From the NCBI RefSeq assembly GCF_004341515.1, contig NZ_SLZF01000011.1:186001-250000 (forward strand): a DNA stretch of 64,000 bases, read 5' to 3'. Under the pieces are notes generated by a model. That model did no database searches, had not been told where the DNA came from, and was given only the letters and a program-made list of their open reading frames with translations. The position numbers and the translations under genes are program-made. The DNA is from Allobosea sp. BK604. Its GTDB lineage: Bacteria; Pseudomonadota; Alphaproteobacteria; Rhizobiales; Beijerinckiaceae. Shown piece after piece: positions 16,602 through 27,485 of this stretch. Numbering within the stretch: the first letter of the stretch is position 1; every line of letters starts with the position of its first letter.

Positions 16602-17420
16602 TCAGCGGCCGGTGCTGCTCAGGCTGCGCGACGGATAGCGCAGGGCCGTGTCGAACGGGTTGAGCTGCGCGCCGAGCGTCGCGGCTTCCGTCTGCAGCAT
16701 GCGTGCGACATTGGGCAGGCGCTCGTCGCGCAGGCGCTCTGCCGTCGTGCCGATGCTCAGCGCGGCGACGGCGCGGCCCTCCGCATCGAAGACCGGCACG
16801 CCGAGGCCGGCCATGCCGGGGATCAGCCCGGTATTGAGATTGACCCAGCCCTGCTGGCGCGCCGTCTCGATCGCCATGCGCAGGCCCGCCTCGTCGAGGA
16901 AGCCGCGATCGAGCAGGCGCGGGACATTGAAGCGGATCACCGCCTCGCGCTCCTGCTCCGGCAGATTGGCGAGGATGGCGAGGCTGCCCTGGCCGAGGCC
17001 GAGCGGCACCTTGCCACCGATATCGCCGGTGAAGGAGCGGATCGGGAAGGGGCCCTCGATCCGGTCGATGCAAACAGCGTCGTAGCCGTTGCGCACCAGC
17101 AGGAAGATCGTGTCGTTCAGCGTCGCCGAGAGCCGCAGCATGACCGGCCGGGCGAGGTCGCGCAGCCCGCCGGCCAGGCCGGCCCGGGCCGCGAGCACGA
17201 AGAAATCGAGCGCCAGCCGGTAGCGCTTGCCGCCCGCGACCTGCTCGGCGAAGCCTTCCGCGATCAGGTCCTGCAGCGCGCGATGGGCCGTCGGCTGGCT
17301 GCAGCCGGCCACCTGCGCGAGGTCCTTCAGCCGGATTCCGGATGGGTCGGCAGCCGCGACGATGCGCAGGAGACCAAGCGCGCGGCGCAGGCTGGAGACG
17401 GTCTGAGGCGAATCGTCCAT
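16602..17420 (-). CDS. IclR-family transcriptional regulator
   Basis: The 272-residue protein has an N-terminal winged helix (RRALGLLRIVAAADPSGIRL, then KDLAQVAGCSQPTAHRALQDLIAEGF) and a C-terminal GAF-like effector domain (LNDTIFLLVRNGYDAVCIDR; AVAALSIGTTAERL near the end). It is divergent from the ABC/oxidoreductase operon beginning at 17598, with two AATTC-N9-GAATT sites in the gap. It most likely controls that operon and itself in response to the transported substrate. Confidence 0.92.
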   Translation of the reverse strand: MDDSPQTVSSLRRALGLLRIVAAADPSGIRLKDLAQVAGCSQPTAHRALQDLIAEGFAEQVAGGKRYRLALDFFVLAARAGLAGGLRDLARPVMLRLSATLNDTIFLLVRNGYDAVCIDRIEGPFPIRSFTGDIGGKVPLGLGQGSLAILANLPEQEREAVIRFNVPRLLDRGFLDEAGLRMAIETARQQGWVNLNTGLIPGMAGLGVPVFDAEGRAVAALSIGTTAERLRDERLPNVARMLQTEAATLGAQLNPFDTALRYPSRSLSSTGR

Positions 17421-17458
17421 TCGGCTATGGAAATCCGTTTCGAGGAGGTCGCGAATAA

Positions 17459-17507
17459 AATTCTACATAACGGAATTATGTCAATAAAAATTCTTTTCCA
17501 TGGAATT
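17459..17507. promoter_or_regulatory. Paired operator candidate for the divergent IclR regulator
   Basis: Two copies of AATTC-N9-GAATT occur at 17459-17477 and 17489-17507, their centres exactly 30 bp apart, about three helical turns. Both are preceded by AA, and the inner nine bases differ (TACATAACG and TTTTCCATG). They sit in a markedly AT-rich stretch within the 177-bp divergent gap, 39 bp from the IclR start and 90 bp from the ABC gene start. IclR proteins bind as dimers of dimers, so a doubled palindrome is the expected target. Confidence 0.6.
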
Positions 17508-17597
17508 TGAAATTGACGAATTTTTACCCATGCCTCCTTCTTGAGCCATTGCAGATCACGTCCCGGCCGCGCCGGGACAGGGCCGTGCGGGGTGGTC

Positions 17598-18668
17598 ATG
17601 GGCTTCCTGACGCTGGAATCGCTGAGCAAGATCTATGGCGATCTCGCTGCCGTGCGGGATGTCGATCTCAGCGTCGCCAAGGGTGAATTCGTATCGCTGC
17701 TCGGCCCGTCCGGCTGCGGCAAGACGACGACGCTGCAGATGATCGCCGGCCTGGTCGAGCCGTCCAAGGGCAGGATCATGCTCGACGGGCGCGACATCAC
17801 CCGTCTCGCACCGAACAAGCGCGGACTCGGCATCGTCTTCCAGAGCTACGCGCTGTTCCCGCACATGACCGTGGCCGAGAATGTCGCCTTCGGCCTGGAG
17901 ATGCGCAACGTGCCGAAATCCGAGCGCGCCGAGCGCGTCAGGACCATGCTCGGCCTGGTGCATCTCGGCCAGCTGGCCGAGCGCTATCCGCGCCAGCTCT
18001 CCGGCGGCCAGCGCCAGCGCGTCGCCATCGCCCGCGCCCTGGTCATCCAGCCTCCGGTGCTGCTGCTCGACGAGCCGCTGTCCAATCTCGACGCCAAGCT
18101 GCGCGAGGAGATGCAGTTCGAGCTGCGCCGCATCCAGCAGCGCGTCGGAACCACCACGATCATGGTCACGCATGACCAGGCCGAGGCGCTCTCGATCAGC
18201 GACCGCGTCGTCGTGATGGAGCTGGGGCGGATGACGCAGATCGACGCCCCGTACCGCCTCTACGAGAACCCGGCGACGCCGTTCATTTCCTCTTTCGTCG
18301 GCAAGATGAACCGGCTCGACGGCATCTGGCGCGGCGCGGGAGCTAGCGGCCATGCCGAGATCGCCGGCGTGAAGCTGCCGAGCGAAGCCGCCGATCTGGC
18401 GGACGGACAGGCCGTGGCGCTGTCGATCCGCCCGGAGAAGCTGCTGTTGCGGCAGGTCGGGCAGGGACGGCTCGACGGCACGATCGTCAACCGCTTCTTC
18501 CTCGGCAGCTACTGGCTGTTCACGGTCGAGACGCCGGTCGGCGTGATCTCGGTCTCCGTGCCGAATGATGGCGAGGAGCCGGCGAGCGAAGGTGCGAAGG
18601 TCGCGCTCGACTGGCAGCCGGCGAGCCTGCGGGTCGAGCCGGCCAGTGCCCGGGGAGACGCGGCATGA
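17598..18668 (+). CDS. ABC transporter ATP-binding protein (polyamine/iron-type, PotA/FbpC-like)
   Basis: A 356-residue ATPase. Walker A is GPSGCGKTTT, the Q-loop is VFQSYALFPHMTV, the signature is LSGGQRQRVAIARAL, Walker B is VLLLDEPLSNLDAKLR and the switch His is in MVTHDQAEAL. A C-terminal TOBE domain (ALSIRPEKLLL...NRFFLGSYWLFTVET) is typical of the CUT1/PotA group. The ATG at 17598 is chosen because protein-like sequence begins there (GFLTLESLSKIYG). The following permease overlaps it by four bases (ATGA). Confidence 0.93.
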   Translation: MGFLTLESLSKIYGDLAAVRDVDLSVAKGEFVSLLGPSGCGKTTTLQMIAGLVEPSKGRIMLDGRDITRLAPNKRGLGIVFQSYALFPHMTVAENVAFGLEMRNVPKSERAERVRTMLGLVHLGQLAERYPRQLSGGQRQRVAIARALVIQPPVLLLDEPLSNLDAKLREEMQFELRRIQQRVGTTTIMVTHDQAEALSISDRVVVMELGRMTQIDAPYRLYENPATPFISSFVGKMNRLDGIWRGAGASGHAEIAGVKLPSEAADLADGQAVALSIRPEKLLLRQVGQGRLDGTIVNRFFLGSYWLFTVETPVGVISVSVPNDGEEPASEGAKVALDWQPASLRVEPASARGDAA

Positions 18669-19522
18669 ACCGGGCGCGCCCGGCTCTCACGCCCTGGCTG
18701 CTGGTCTCGCCGGGGACGCTGCTCTTCCTCGGATTGGTGGTCCTGCCGCTGATCCTGACCTTCATCCTGTCCTTCCACGTCTATGACCACACCACCGGCA
18801 TCAAGAACGAGTTCACGTTCGCCCATTACGCCGCGGTGGTCTCGGACGATTATTATCTCGGCATCTTCTGGCGCACGCTGCGCCTCGCCGGGCTGACGAC
18901 GCTGATCTGCGCGCTGATCGGCCTGCCCGAGGCCTATGTCCTGTCGCGCATGCGCGATCCCTGGCGCTCGGTCTTCCTGCTGGTCATCATCGGACCGCTG
19001 CTCGTCTCGGTCGTGGTGCGCGCCTTCGGCTGGAGCATGCTGCTCGGCTCGACCGGGCTGGTGAACCAGCTCCTGCAGTTGCTCGGCTTCGGCCCGGCGC
19101 GGCTGCTCTATACCGAGACGGCGATCGTGATCGCGCTCGTCCATGTCATGCTGCCCTTCATGGTGATCCCGATCTGGACCTCGCTCCAGAAGCTCGACCC
19201 GATGGTCGAGGCGGCCGCCTGGACCCTTGGCGCCTCGCGCTTCATGGCCTTGCGCCGGGTGGTGATGCCACAGGTCACGATGGGGATGCTCTCGGGCAGC
19301 CTGATCGTCTTCGGGCTCTCCGCCAGCGCCTTCGCCATTCCCGGCCTGCTCGGCGGCCGCAGGCTTAAGATGGCGGCAACGCTCGTCTATGACGAGTACA
19401 TGCACGAGCTGAACTGGCCGCTCGGTGCCGCGATCGCGATCATCGTGCTCGTCGCCAACCTCATCATCATGCTGGCCTATAACCGCATGGTCGAGGCGCG
19501 CGCCCGCCGGACGCTGGGGTGA
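18665..19522 (+). CDS. ABC transporter permease 1 (PotB-like)
   Basis: A 285-residue inner-membrane protein with about six helices. The binding-protein-dependent permease loop EAAAWTLGASRFMALRRVVMPQ contacts the ATPase. The N-terminal segment LVSPGTLLFLGLVVLPLILT and SFHVYDHTTGIKNEFTFAHY are typical of PotB/spermidine-type permeases. It overlaps both the ATPase gene and the second permease gene by four bases. Confidence 0.92.
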   Translation: MNRARPALTPWLLVSPGTLLFLGLVVLPLILTFILSFHVYDHTTGIKNEFTFAHYAAVVSDDYYLGIFWRTLRLAGLTTLICALIGLPEAYVLSRMRDPWRSVFLLVIIGPLLVSVVVRAFGWSMLLGSTGLVNQLLQLLGFGPARLLYTETAIVIALVHVMLPFMVIPIWTSLQKLDPMVEAAAWTLGASRFMALRRVVMPQVTMGMLSGSLIVFGLSASAFAIPGLLGGRRLKMAATLVYDEYMHELNWPLGAAIAIIVLVANLIIMLAYNRMVEARARRTLG

Positions 19523-20322
19523 GCCCGATGCAGAAGAACGGGCCCATCGCGCTCCTTTTCCACACGCTCGTCGTCATCTTCATGCTGGCGCCGCTGGTGG
19601 TGATCTGCCTCGTGGCCTTCACGCCGGAGAACACGCTCTCGATTCCGACGACGAGCTTCTCGCTGCGCTGGTTCCAGGCGATCTTCGTCCATCCCGATTT
19701 CGTCGATTCCTTCGTCAACAGCCTGTGGCTGGCGACGCTCGCCGCTTCCATCTCGGTCGCGCTCGCGGTGCCGGCGGCGCTCGCCATCGACCGCTACCAG
19801 TTCCCGGGGCGCGACACCTTGAACGCGCTCTTCCTGTCGCCGCTGATCATTCCGCATCTCGTGCTCGGCGTCGCCTTCCTGCGTCTGTTTGCGCTGATCG
19901 GCGCCACCGGCAGCTTCGCCTGGCTGGTCGCGACCCATGTCATCGTGATCACGCCCTATGTGCTCAGGCTGGTCATGGCGGCGCTCTCGGGGCTCGACCG
20001 CAGTGCCGAGCAGGCGGCGCTGACGCTCGGCGCCTCGCACTGGACGGTGTTTCGCCGCGTCACCGCGCCGATGGTCCTGCCGGGCATCACCGGCGGCTGG
20101 CTGCTCGCCTTCATCAACAGCTTCGACGAGCTGACCATGTCGATCTTCGTGACCTCGCCGCAGACCGTGACGCTGCCGGTCAGGATGTACATGTACGCGA
20201 CCGAATCCATCGACCCGATGATGGCCGCGGTCTCGGCGCTGATGATCGCGCTCACCGCCGCCGCCATGCTGGTGCTGGACCGCGCCTTCGGCCTCGACAA
20301 GATCCTCGTCGGCCAGAAGTGA
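19519..20322 (+). CDS. ABC transporter permease 2 (PotC-like)
   Basis: A 267-residue partner permease with FTPENTLSIPTTSFSLRWF, the EAA-type loop EQAALTLGASHWTVFRRVTAP and a C-terminal FDELTMSIFVTSPQTVTLPV, all close to PotC-type proteins. The frame opens with GTG at 19519, overlapping the previous stop (GTGA); an ATG three codons on is also possible. With permease 1 it forms the heterodimeric channel. Confidence 0.92.
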   Translation: MSPMQKNGPIALLFHTLVVIFMLAPLVVICLVAFTPENTLSIPTTSFSLRWFQAIFVHPDFVDSFVNSLWLATLAASISVALAVPAALAIDRYQFPGRDTLNALFLSPLIIPHLVLGVAFLRLFALIGATGSFAWLVATHVIVITPYVLRLVMAALSGLDRSAEQAALTLGASHWTVFRRVTAPMVLPGITGGWLLAFINSFDELTMSIFVTSPQTVTLPVRMYMYATESIDPMMAAVSALMIALTAAAMLVLDRAFGLDKILVGQK

Positions 20323-20333
20323 GGCGCGAAACC

Positions 20334-20621
20334 ATGCCGCTGCTCCACCGCATCGCCCGCCGGGATCACGAGGCCATCGCCTTCACGCTCGATGGGCATG
20401 CCTGCCAGGGCCGGGCCGGCGACACGGTCCTGACGGCGATCCTGGCCCAGGCCGAAAAGCTGCGCTTCAGCGAATTCTCCGCCAGTCCGCGGGCCGGCTT
20501 CTGCCAGATGGGCGCCTGCCAGGATTGCTGGGTGGTGCTGGAGAGCGGCGAGCGCCTGCGGGCGTGCTCGACCGCGCTCGGCGCCGGCATGCGCATCGCG
20601 ACCAAGGGCAGGGCGGCATGA
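20334..20621 (+). CDS. Small [2Fe-2S] subunit of an opine oxidase/HcnA-like dehydrogenase
   Basis: A 95-residue ferredoxin-fold protein. TLDGHACQGRAGDTVLTAIL is the usual N-terminal half, and the cluster ligands appear as C-x4-C-x2-C (GFCQMGACQDCW) with a fourth Cys in LRACSTA. In octopine/nopaline oxidases, hydrogen cyanide synthase and D-hydroxyproline dehydrogenase such a subunit pairs with two flavoproteins, exactly the next two genes. The start is 11 bases after the permease stop; the next gene overlaps by four bases. Confidence 0.88.
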   Translation: MPLLHRIARRDHEAIAFTLDGHACQGRAGDTVLTAILAQAEKLRFSEFSASPRAGFCQMGACQDCWVVLESGERLRACSTALGAGMRIATKGRAA

Positions 20622-22006
20622 GCGGGCGGGCGCAACCCCTGATCATCGGCGCCGGCCCGGCCGGCATCCGGGCTGCCGAGGCGCTGGTCGAGGCCGGCCT
20701 GCGGCCGCTCGTCGTCGACGAGGCGCCGGCCTGCGGCGGCCAGATCTATCGCCAGCGGCTCGTGCCGGACGAGCGCAGCAGCGTGGCGCTCTACGGCTCG
20801 GAGGCGCCGAAGGCCGAGCGGCTCCATCGCGATTTCGCGGCGCTCGCCGGCAAGCTCGACTATTGGCCGCAGGCGCTGCTCTGGAATCTGCGCGACGGCA
20901 AGGCCGATATTGCCGTTGGCGGCGCCAGCCGGCAGGTCGCCTATGACGGGCTCGTGCTTGCCACCGGCGCCACGGATCGCGTGCTGCCGATCCCGGGCTG
21001 GACCTTGCCCGGCGTCTTCACGCTCGGCGGGGCGCAGATCGCGCTCAAGGCGCAGGGCTGCGCGATCGGCTCCAGGGTGGTCTTCGTCGGCTCCGGGCCG
21101 CTGCTTTATCTCGTCGCCTGGCAGTACATGAAAGCCGGTGTTTCCGTCGCGGCTGTGCTCGACACTGCGCCTTTCTCGGCCAAGTTCAACCTGCTGCGCG
21201 GGCTGGCGCTCGAGCCTGCCGTGATCCTGCGCGGCATGCGGATGACGGCGGAGCTCAGGCTGAAGGGCGTGGCGCTACGCTATGGCGTGCGCGACGTTCG
21301 CATCGAGGGCGAGGAGCGCGTTGGAGGCATCGCCTGGCGCGAGGATATCCGCGAGATGCACCTTGCCTGCGACGGTGTCGGCTATGGGCTGGCCCTGCGC
21401 CCGGAGACGCAGCTCGCCGATCTCGCCGGCTGCCGCTTCCGGTTCGATGCGCGCGACCGGGCCTGGCTGCCGGAGTGCGATGCGGCGGGACGCACCAGCG
21501 TGCCCGGCGTCTATCTGGCGGGCGATGGCGCCGGCATTGCCGGGGCTGATGCGGCCGAGCTCGCCGGCGAGCGCGCGGGGCTGGCGCTTCGCCAGGATCG
21601 CGGGCTGCCGCATGCGCCCGAGCGGGCAGCGGCGATCGAGCGCTCGCTCGCGCGGATCGGCCGCTTTCGCGACGTGCTGGAATTGGCTTTCCCGTTCCCG
21701 GCGCATTGGGCCAGGGACATGGCTGACGAGACGCTGGTCTGCCGCTGCGAAGAGATCAGCGCTGGCGAGATCAGGCGCGCCGCCGCGCATTTCGGCACCG
21801 GCGAGATCAACCGGCTGAAGGCCGTCAGCCGCATCGGCATGGGTCGCTGCCAAGGCCGGATCTGCGGCAGCGCCGCCGCCGAATTGCTGGCGGCGGAAAC
21901 CGGGCGCTCCGTCGACGCGGTCGGCCGGCTGCGCAGTCAGGCGCCGATCAAGCCGATCCCGCTGACCATGGCGCTGGCGCAGCCGCAGGCGGAGGCGGCG
22001 GAATGA
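20618..22006 (+). CDS. NAD(P)/FAD-dependent oxidoreductase, alpha subunit (OoxA/HcnB-like)
   Basis: A 462-residue flavoprotein. It has an N-terminal Rossmann motif (PLIIGAGPAGIRAAEAL), GGQIYRQR, ATGATDRVLPIPGWTLPGV and a second dinucleotide fold (VVFVGSGPLLYLVAWQ). The C-terminal BFD-like [2Fe-2S] region has four cysteines (LVCRCEEIS ... GRCQGRICG). This is the domain order of HcnB and the opine oxidase A subunit, which move electrons from the substrate-oxidising flavin towards the membrane chain. The start at 20618 overlaps the preceding stop (ATGA). Confidence 0.9.
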   Translation: MSGRAQPLIIGAGPAGIRAAEALVEAGLRPLVVDEAPACGGQIYRQRLVPDERSSVALYGSEAPKAERLHRDFAALAGKLDYWPQALLWNLRDGKADIAVGGASRQVAYDGLVLATGATDRVLPIPGWTLPGVFTLGGAQIALKAQGCAIGSRVVFVGSGPLLYLVAWQYMKAGVSVAAVLDTAPFSAKFNLLRGLALEPAVILRGMRMTAELRLKGVALRYGVRDVRIEGEERVGGIAWREDIREMHLACDGVGYGLALRPETQLADLAGCRFRFDARDRAWLPECDAAGRTSVPGVYLAGDGAGIAGADAAELAGERAGLALRQDRGLPHAPERAAAIERSLARIGRFRDVLELAFPFPAHWARDMADETLVCRCEEISAGEIRRAAAHFGTGEINRLKAVSRIGMGRCQGRICGSAAAELLAAETGRSVDAVGRLRSQAPIKPIPLTMALAQPQAEAAE

Positions 22007-23190
22007 GCCGGCATCTCGACATCGACGTCGCCATCATCGGCGGCGGGCTGGTCGGCAGCTCGGCGGCGCTGGCGCTGCGCGGCATGGGTTTTTCCGTCGC
22101 GCTGCTCGACAAGGGCTATTGCGGGGCGCAGGCGAGCGGCGTGAACTATGGCGGCGTGCGCCGGCAGGGGCGCCCGCCCGAGCAATTGCCGCTGTCGCAG
22201 CGAGCCCATGCCGTCTGGCCGCGGCTCAAGGCGCTGATCGGCATCGACGGCGAGTTCCTCCGCTCCGGCCATCTCAAGCTCGCCCGTGACGAGGCCGACA
22301 TGGCCGCGCTCGAAGCCTACAGGCGGAGCGTCGCCGGCCTCGGGCTCGATCTCGAACTGATCGGCCATAACGGCCTGCGTGAGCGTTTCGGCTGGATCGG
22401 CGACAACATCGTCGGCGCCTCGTTCTGTGCCGGCGATGGTCACGCCAATCCGCGGCTGGTCTCGACCGGCTTCGCCGCGGCTGCCCGCAGGGCAGGGGTG
22501 CATGTACTGGAAAACACGGCCGTTCAAGCCATTGCGCGCAATGGCCCGGGTTTCGCCTTGGAAGCGGGCGATGATCTCAGGCTGAGCGCGCGCCAGGTCA
22601 TCAACAGCGCAGGCGCCTGGGCCGGCGCCTTCGCCGAGACCTTCGGCGAGCCGGTGCCGCTCTCGCGAATCTACCCTTCGATGGTCGTCACCGAGCCGCT
22701 CGATCCGGTCATGACCGTCAATATCGGCATGGAGGGCGGCGGCATCTATGCCCGCCAGGTCGAGCGCGGCAATTGCGTCGTCGGCGGCGAGCGTGGCCTG
22801 CCGCTCGACGATCCGGACTTTTCGCGTCCGCGCGGCGAGGGGGCGCTGGCGATCATGAACCGCACCGCCGAGCTGTTTCCGGCGCTGCGCCATGCCCATG
22901 CGATCCGCTTCTGGAGCGGCACGGAGGGCGCGATGCCGGACAGGAACCCGGTGATCGGGCCGAGCCTGACCACGCCCGGCCTGATCCACGCCTTCGGCTT
23001 CACCGGCGCCGGCTTCCAGATCGCGCCCGGCGTCGGCGAGGTGCTCGCCGAGCTCATCCGCGACGGCGCCAGCACGACCCCGATCGAGGCCTTCTCGATC
23101 GGCCGCTTCAGCACTTCCGCCCGCACTCACCCAGGCTCGGGTGCGGGGCAAAACGCAGAGCCACAACACGCAGGGGAGTCCAGATCATGA
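22003..23190 (+). CDS. FAD-dependent amine oxidoreductase, beta subunit (OoxB/HcnC, DAO family)
   Basis: A 395-residue D-amino-acid-oxidase-type flavoprotein: DVAIIGGGLVGSSAALALRG for ADP binding, NYGGVRRQGRPPEQLPLSQR near the flavin, NSAGAWAGAFAE and FGFTGAGFQIAPGVGEVLAE at the C-terminal FAD loop. It should hold the substrate-oxidising site, acting on the C-N bond of a secondary amine or amino acid. Exact substrate (opine, sarcosine, glycine, D-hydroxyproline) cannot be read. It overlaps its neighbours by four bases on both sides. Confidence 0.9.
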   Translation: MSRHLDIDVAIIGGGLVGSSAALALRGMGFSVALLDKGYCGAQASGVNYGGVRRQGRPPEQLPLSQRAHAVWPRLKALIGIDGEFLRSGHLKLARDEADMAALEAYRRSVAGLGLDLELIGHNGLRERFGWIGDNIVGASFCAGDGHANPRLVSTGFAAAARRAGVHVLENTAVQAIARNGPGFALEAGDDLRLSARQVINSAGAWAGAFAETFGEPVPLSRIYPSMVVTEPLDPVMTVNIGMEGGGIYARQVERGNCVVGGERGLPLDDPDFSRPRGEGALAIMNRTAELFPALRHAHAIRFWSGTEGAMPDRNPVIGPSLTTPGLIHAFGFTGAGFQIAPGVGEVLAELIRDGASTTPIEAFSIGRFSTSARTHPGSGAGQNAEPQHAGESRS

Positions 23191-24236
23191 TCAACCGCAA
23201 TGCCTTGGCGGCAACCGTCGCCACCATCGCGCTTGCCGCCGCGGGAAGCGCGGTCGCGCAGACCAAGACGCTCTATGTCGGGATGAACGGGGGCAATTTC
23301 GAGAAGACCTTCACCCAGGCCGTCTTCCCGGAATTCGAGAAGGCCAACAACGTCAAGGTCGTGGTCGTGCCCGGCACCTCCTCGGACATCCTGGCCAAGG
23401 CGACCGCGGCCAAGGACAAGCCGCAGATGCATGTCATGTTCCTCGATGACGGCGTCATGGTCCGCGCCATCGGCGCCGGGCTCTGCGAGAAGCTGAAGCC
23501 CAGCCCAGAGCTCGGCGAAGTCACGCCCGGCGCCCATATGAAGGACGACATGGCGGTTGGCATCGACCTCGGCATGACCGGGCTCGGCTATAACAAGAAG
23601 CTCTTCGACGAGAAGGGCTGGGCCGCGCCGACCTCGTGGATGGACCTCGCCGATCCGAAGTTCAAGGACAAGGTCGTGTTCCAGTCGGCCTCGGCTTCGT
23701 CCTTCGGCCTGCACGCCTTCCTGATGTTCAACCGCATCCAGGGTGGCAACGAGAGCAATGTCGAGCCGGGCTTCACCAAGTTCCGCGACACGATCGGCAA
23801 AAACGTCATCGAGTTCATCCCGAGCTCGGCCAAGATCTCCGAGATGGCGCAGACCGGCGAGGCGGCGATCTTCCCGCTGACCCCGACCGCGATCGCGACC
23901 CTGAAGGAGAAGGGCATCGGCGTCGAATACGCCCAGCCGAAGGAGGGTTCGGTCGTGCTGATGGTGGCGCAATGCGTCATCGCCAACAATTCCGAGCCGG
24001 ACCTGTCGCAGAAGCTCGCCGCCTACCTGCTCTCGGCCGATGCCCAGTCGAAGGCGCTCGCCGCCGGCAATGTCGTGCCGTCGAATCCCAAGGCCAAGGC
24101 CTCGACGCCGGATGCCGAGAAGAAGCTCGAAGCCTTCCACGCCAATATGAAGACGGCGGTGGTGCTGGACTGGGATGCGATCAACGCCAAGCGGCCGGAA
24201 TGGAACAGCCGCTGGAACAAGATGATCGAGCGCTGA
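23187..24236 (+). CDS. ABC transporter substrate-binding protein (PotD/FbpA-like)
   Basis: A 349-residue periplasmic binding protein with a clean signal peptide (NALAATVATIALAAAGSAVA|QT). The mature sequence TLYVGMNGGNFEKTFTQAVF, DMAVGIDLGMTGLGYNKKLF and PTSWMDLADPKFKDKVVF follows the type-2 extracellular solute-binding family of polyamine and related ligands. It closes the operon begun by the ATPase, overlapping the beta subunit gene by four bases, with GGGGAG upstream as ribosome site. Transporter and dehydrogenase therefore very probably act on the same compound. Confidence 0.93.
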   Translation: MINRNALAATVATIALAAAGSAVAQTKTLYVGMNGGNFEKTFTQAVFPEFEKANNVKVVVVPGTSSDILAKATAAKDKPQMHVMFLDDGVMVRAIGAGLCEKLKPSPELGEVTPGAHMKDDMAVGIDLGMTGLGYNKKLFDEKGWAAPTSWMDLADPKFKDKVVFQSASASSFGLHAFLMFNRIQGGNESNVEPGFTKFRDTIGKNVIEFIPSSAKISEMAQTGEAAIFPLTPTAIATLKEKGIGVEYAQPKEGSVVLMVAQCVIANNSEPDLSQKLAAYLLSADAQSKALAAGNVVPSNPKAKASTPDAEKKLEAFHANMKTAVVLDWDAINAKRPEWNSRWNKMIER

Positions 24237-24246
24237 GCGCTCCGCC

Positions 24247-24371
24247 GTCATTGCGAGGAGGCGCAGCCGACGAAGCAATCCAGGGGACGTAGAGCACTGC
24301 CGCCCCTGGATTGCTTCGCGGAGCGTGTACTCGGGCTTGCCGAAGGCAAGACCCGGGTGCTCGCAATGACG
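24247..24371. repeat. 125-bp inverted-repeat element (CGTCATTGCGAG family) with nested palindrome
   Basis: Ends are perfect 12-base inverted repeats: CGTCATTGCGAG at 24247-24258 and CTCGCAATGACG at 24360-24371. Inside, GAAGCAATCCAGGGG pairs with CCCCTGGATTGCTTC. Near the right end another palindrome, 24329-24358 (ACTCGGGCTTGCC / GGCAAGACCCGGGT), interrupts the usual short junction between GCTTCG and GCTCGCAATGACG. It fills the gap between the ABC operon and cueR. Confidence 0.75.
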
Positions 24372-24374
24372 ATT

Positions 24375-24782
24375 TCAGTGACACTTGACACCCGCCGGAT
24401 CGGCCAGGTCCTCCAGGATCGGGCAGTCCGGCCGGTCGTCGCCATGGCAGTTATGGGCGAGGTGGCGCAGGGTCCGTGCCATGCCCTGCAGCTCTGCGAT
24501 CTTGGTCTCGAGCTCGCCGATATGCTTCAGCGCGAAGGCCTTCACATCGGCGCTGGCGCGGCTCTTGTCGCGCCAGAGCGCCAGCAGCTCGCGCGTCTCC
24601 TCGATCGAGAAACCGAGCGCGCGGGCCCGCTTGACGAAGCGCAGGCTGTGAATGTCCTCGCCCGCATAGACCCGGTAGCCGGATTCGGTGCGCGAAGGCG
24701 GCTGGATCAGGCCGATGCTCTCGTAATAGCGGATCATCTTGGCGCTGACGCCGGATGCCGTTGCAGCCTCTCCGATATTCAT
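24375..24782 (-). CDS. cueR: Cu(I)-responsive MerR-type regulator
   Basis: A 135-residue protein with an N-terminal MerR winged helix (MNIGEAATASGVSAKMIRYY, ESIGLIQPPSRTESGYRVY), a dimerisation coil, and a metal loop with Cys112 and Cys120 (NCHGDDRPDC), the same positions and spacing as the Cu(I) ligands of E. coli CueR. It lies 16 bases after copA on the same strand. It should activate the copA promoter at 27365-27395 when Cu(I) rises. Confidence 0.93.
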   Translation of the reverse strand: MNIGEAATASGVSAKMIRYYESIGLIQPPSRTESGYRVYAGEDIHSLRFVKRARALGFSIEETRELLALWRDKSRASADVKAFALKHIGELETKIAELQGMARTLRHLAHNCHGDDRPDCPILEDLADPAGVKCH

Positions 24783-24798
24783 CGCGATCCTCGCTTCG

Positions 24799-27336
<2,538 letters not shown>

Positions 27337-27364
27337 GACTTGTCTCCAGACTTTGATGGCAAGT

Positions 27365-27395
27365 CATATGGGGCTTCCCATCATGGGAAGGTCAA
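27365..27395 (-). promoter_or_regulatory. CueR-type promoter/operator of copA
   Basis: On the minus strand TTGACC (27390-27395) and CATATG (27365-27370) are separated by exactly 19 bases, the long spacer typical of MerR-controlled promoters. Within the spacer is a perfect palindrome CTTCCCAT-c-ATGGGAAG (27374-27390), close to known CueR sites (ACCTTCC...GG-AAGG). It lies 29 bases upstream of the copA start. Confidence 0.8.
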
Positions 27396-27485
27396 GGGGC
27401 TTGGCGCGCCTATTTTCGAGCGCGGGAAACGCCAGTCCGGCCACGGCAAAACGGAGCCAGGGAACCTGCGGTAAGGCCCTGTATC

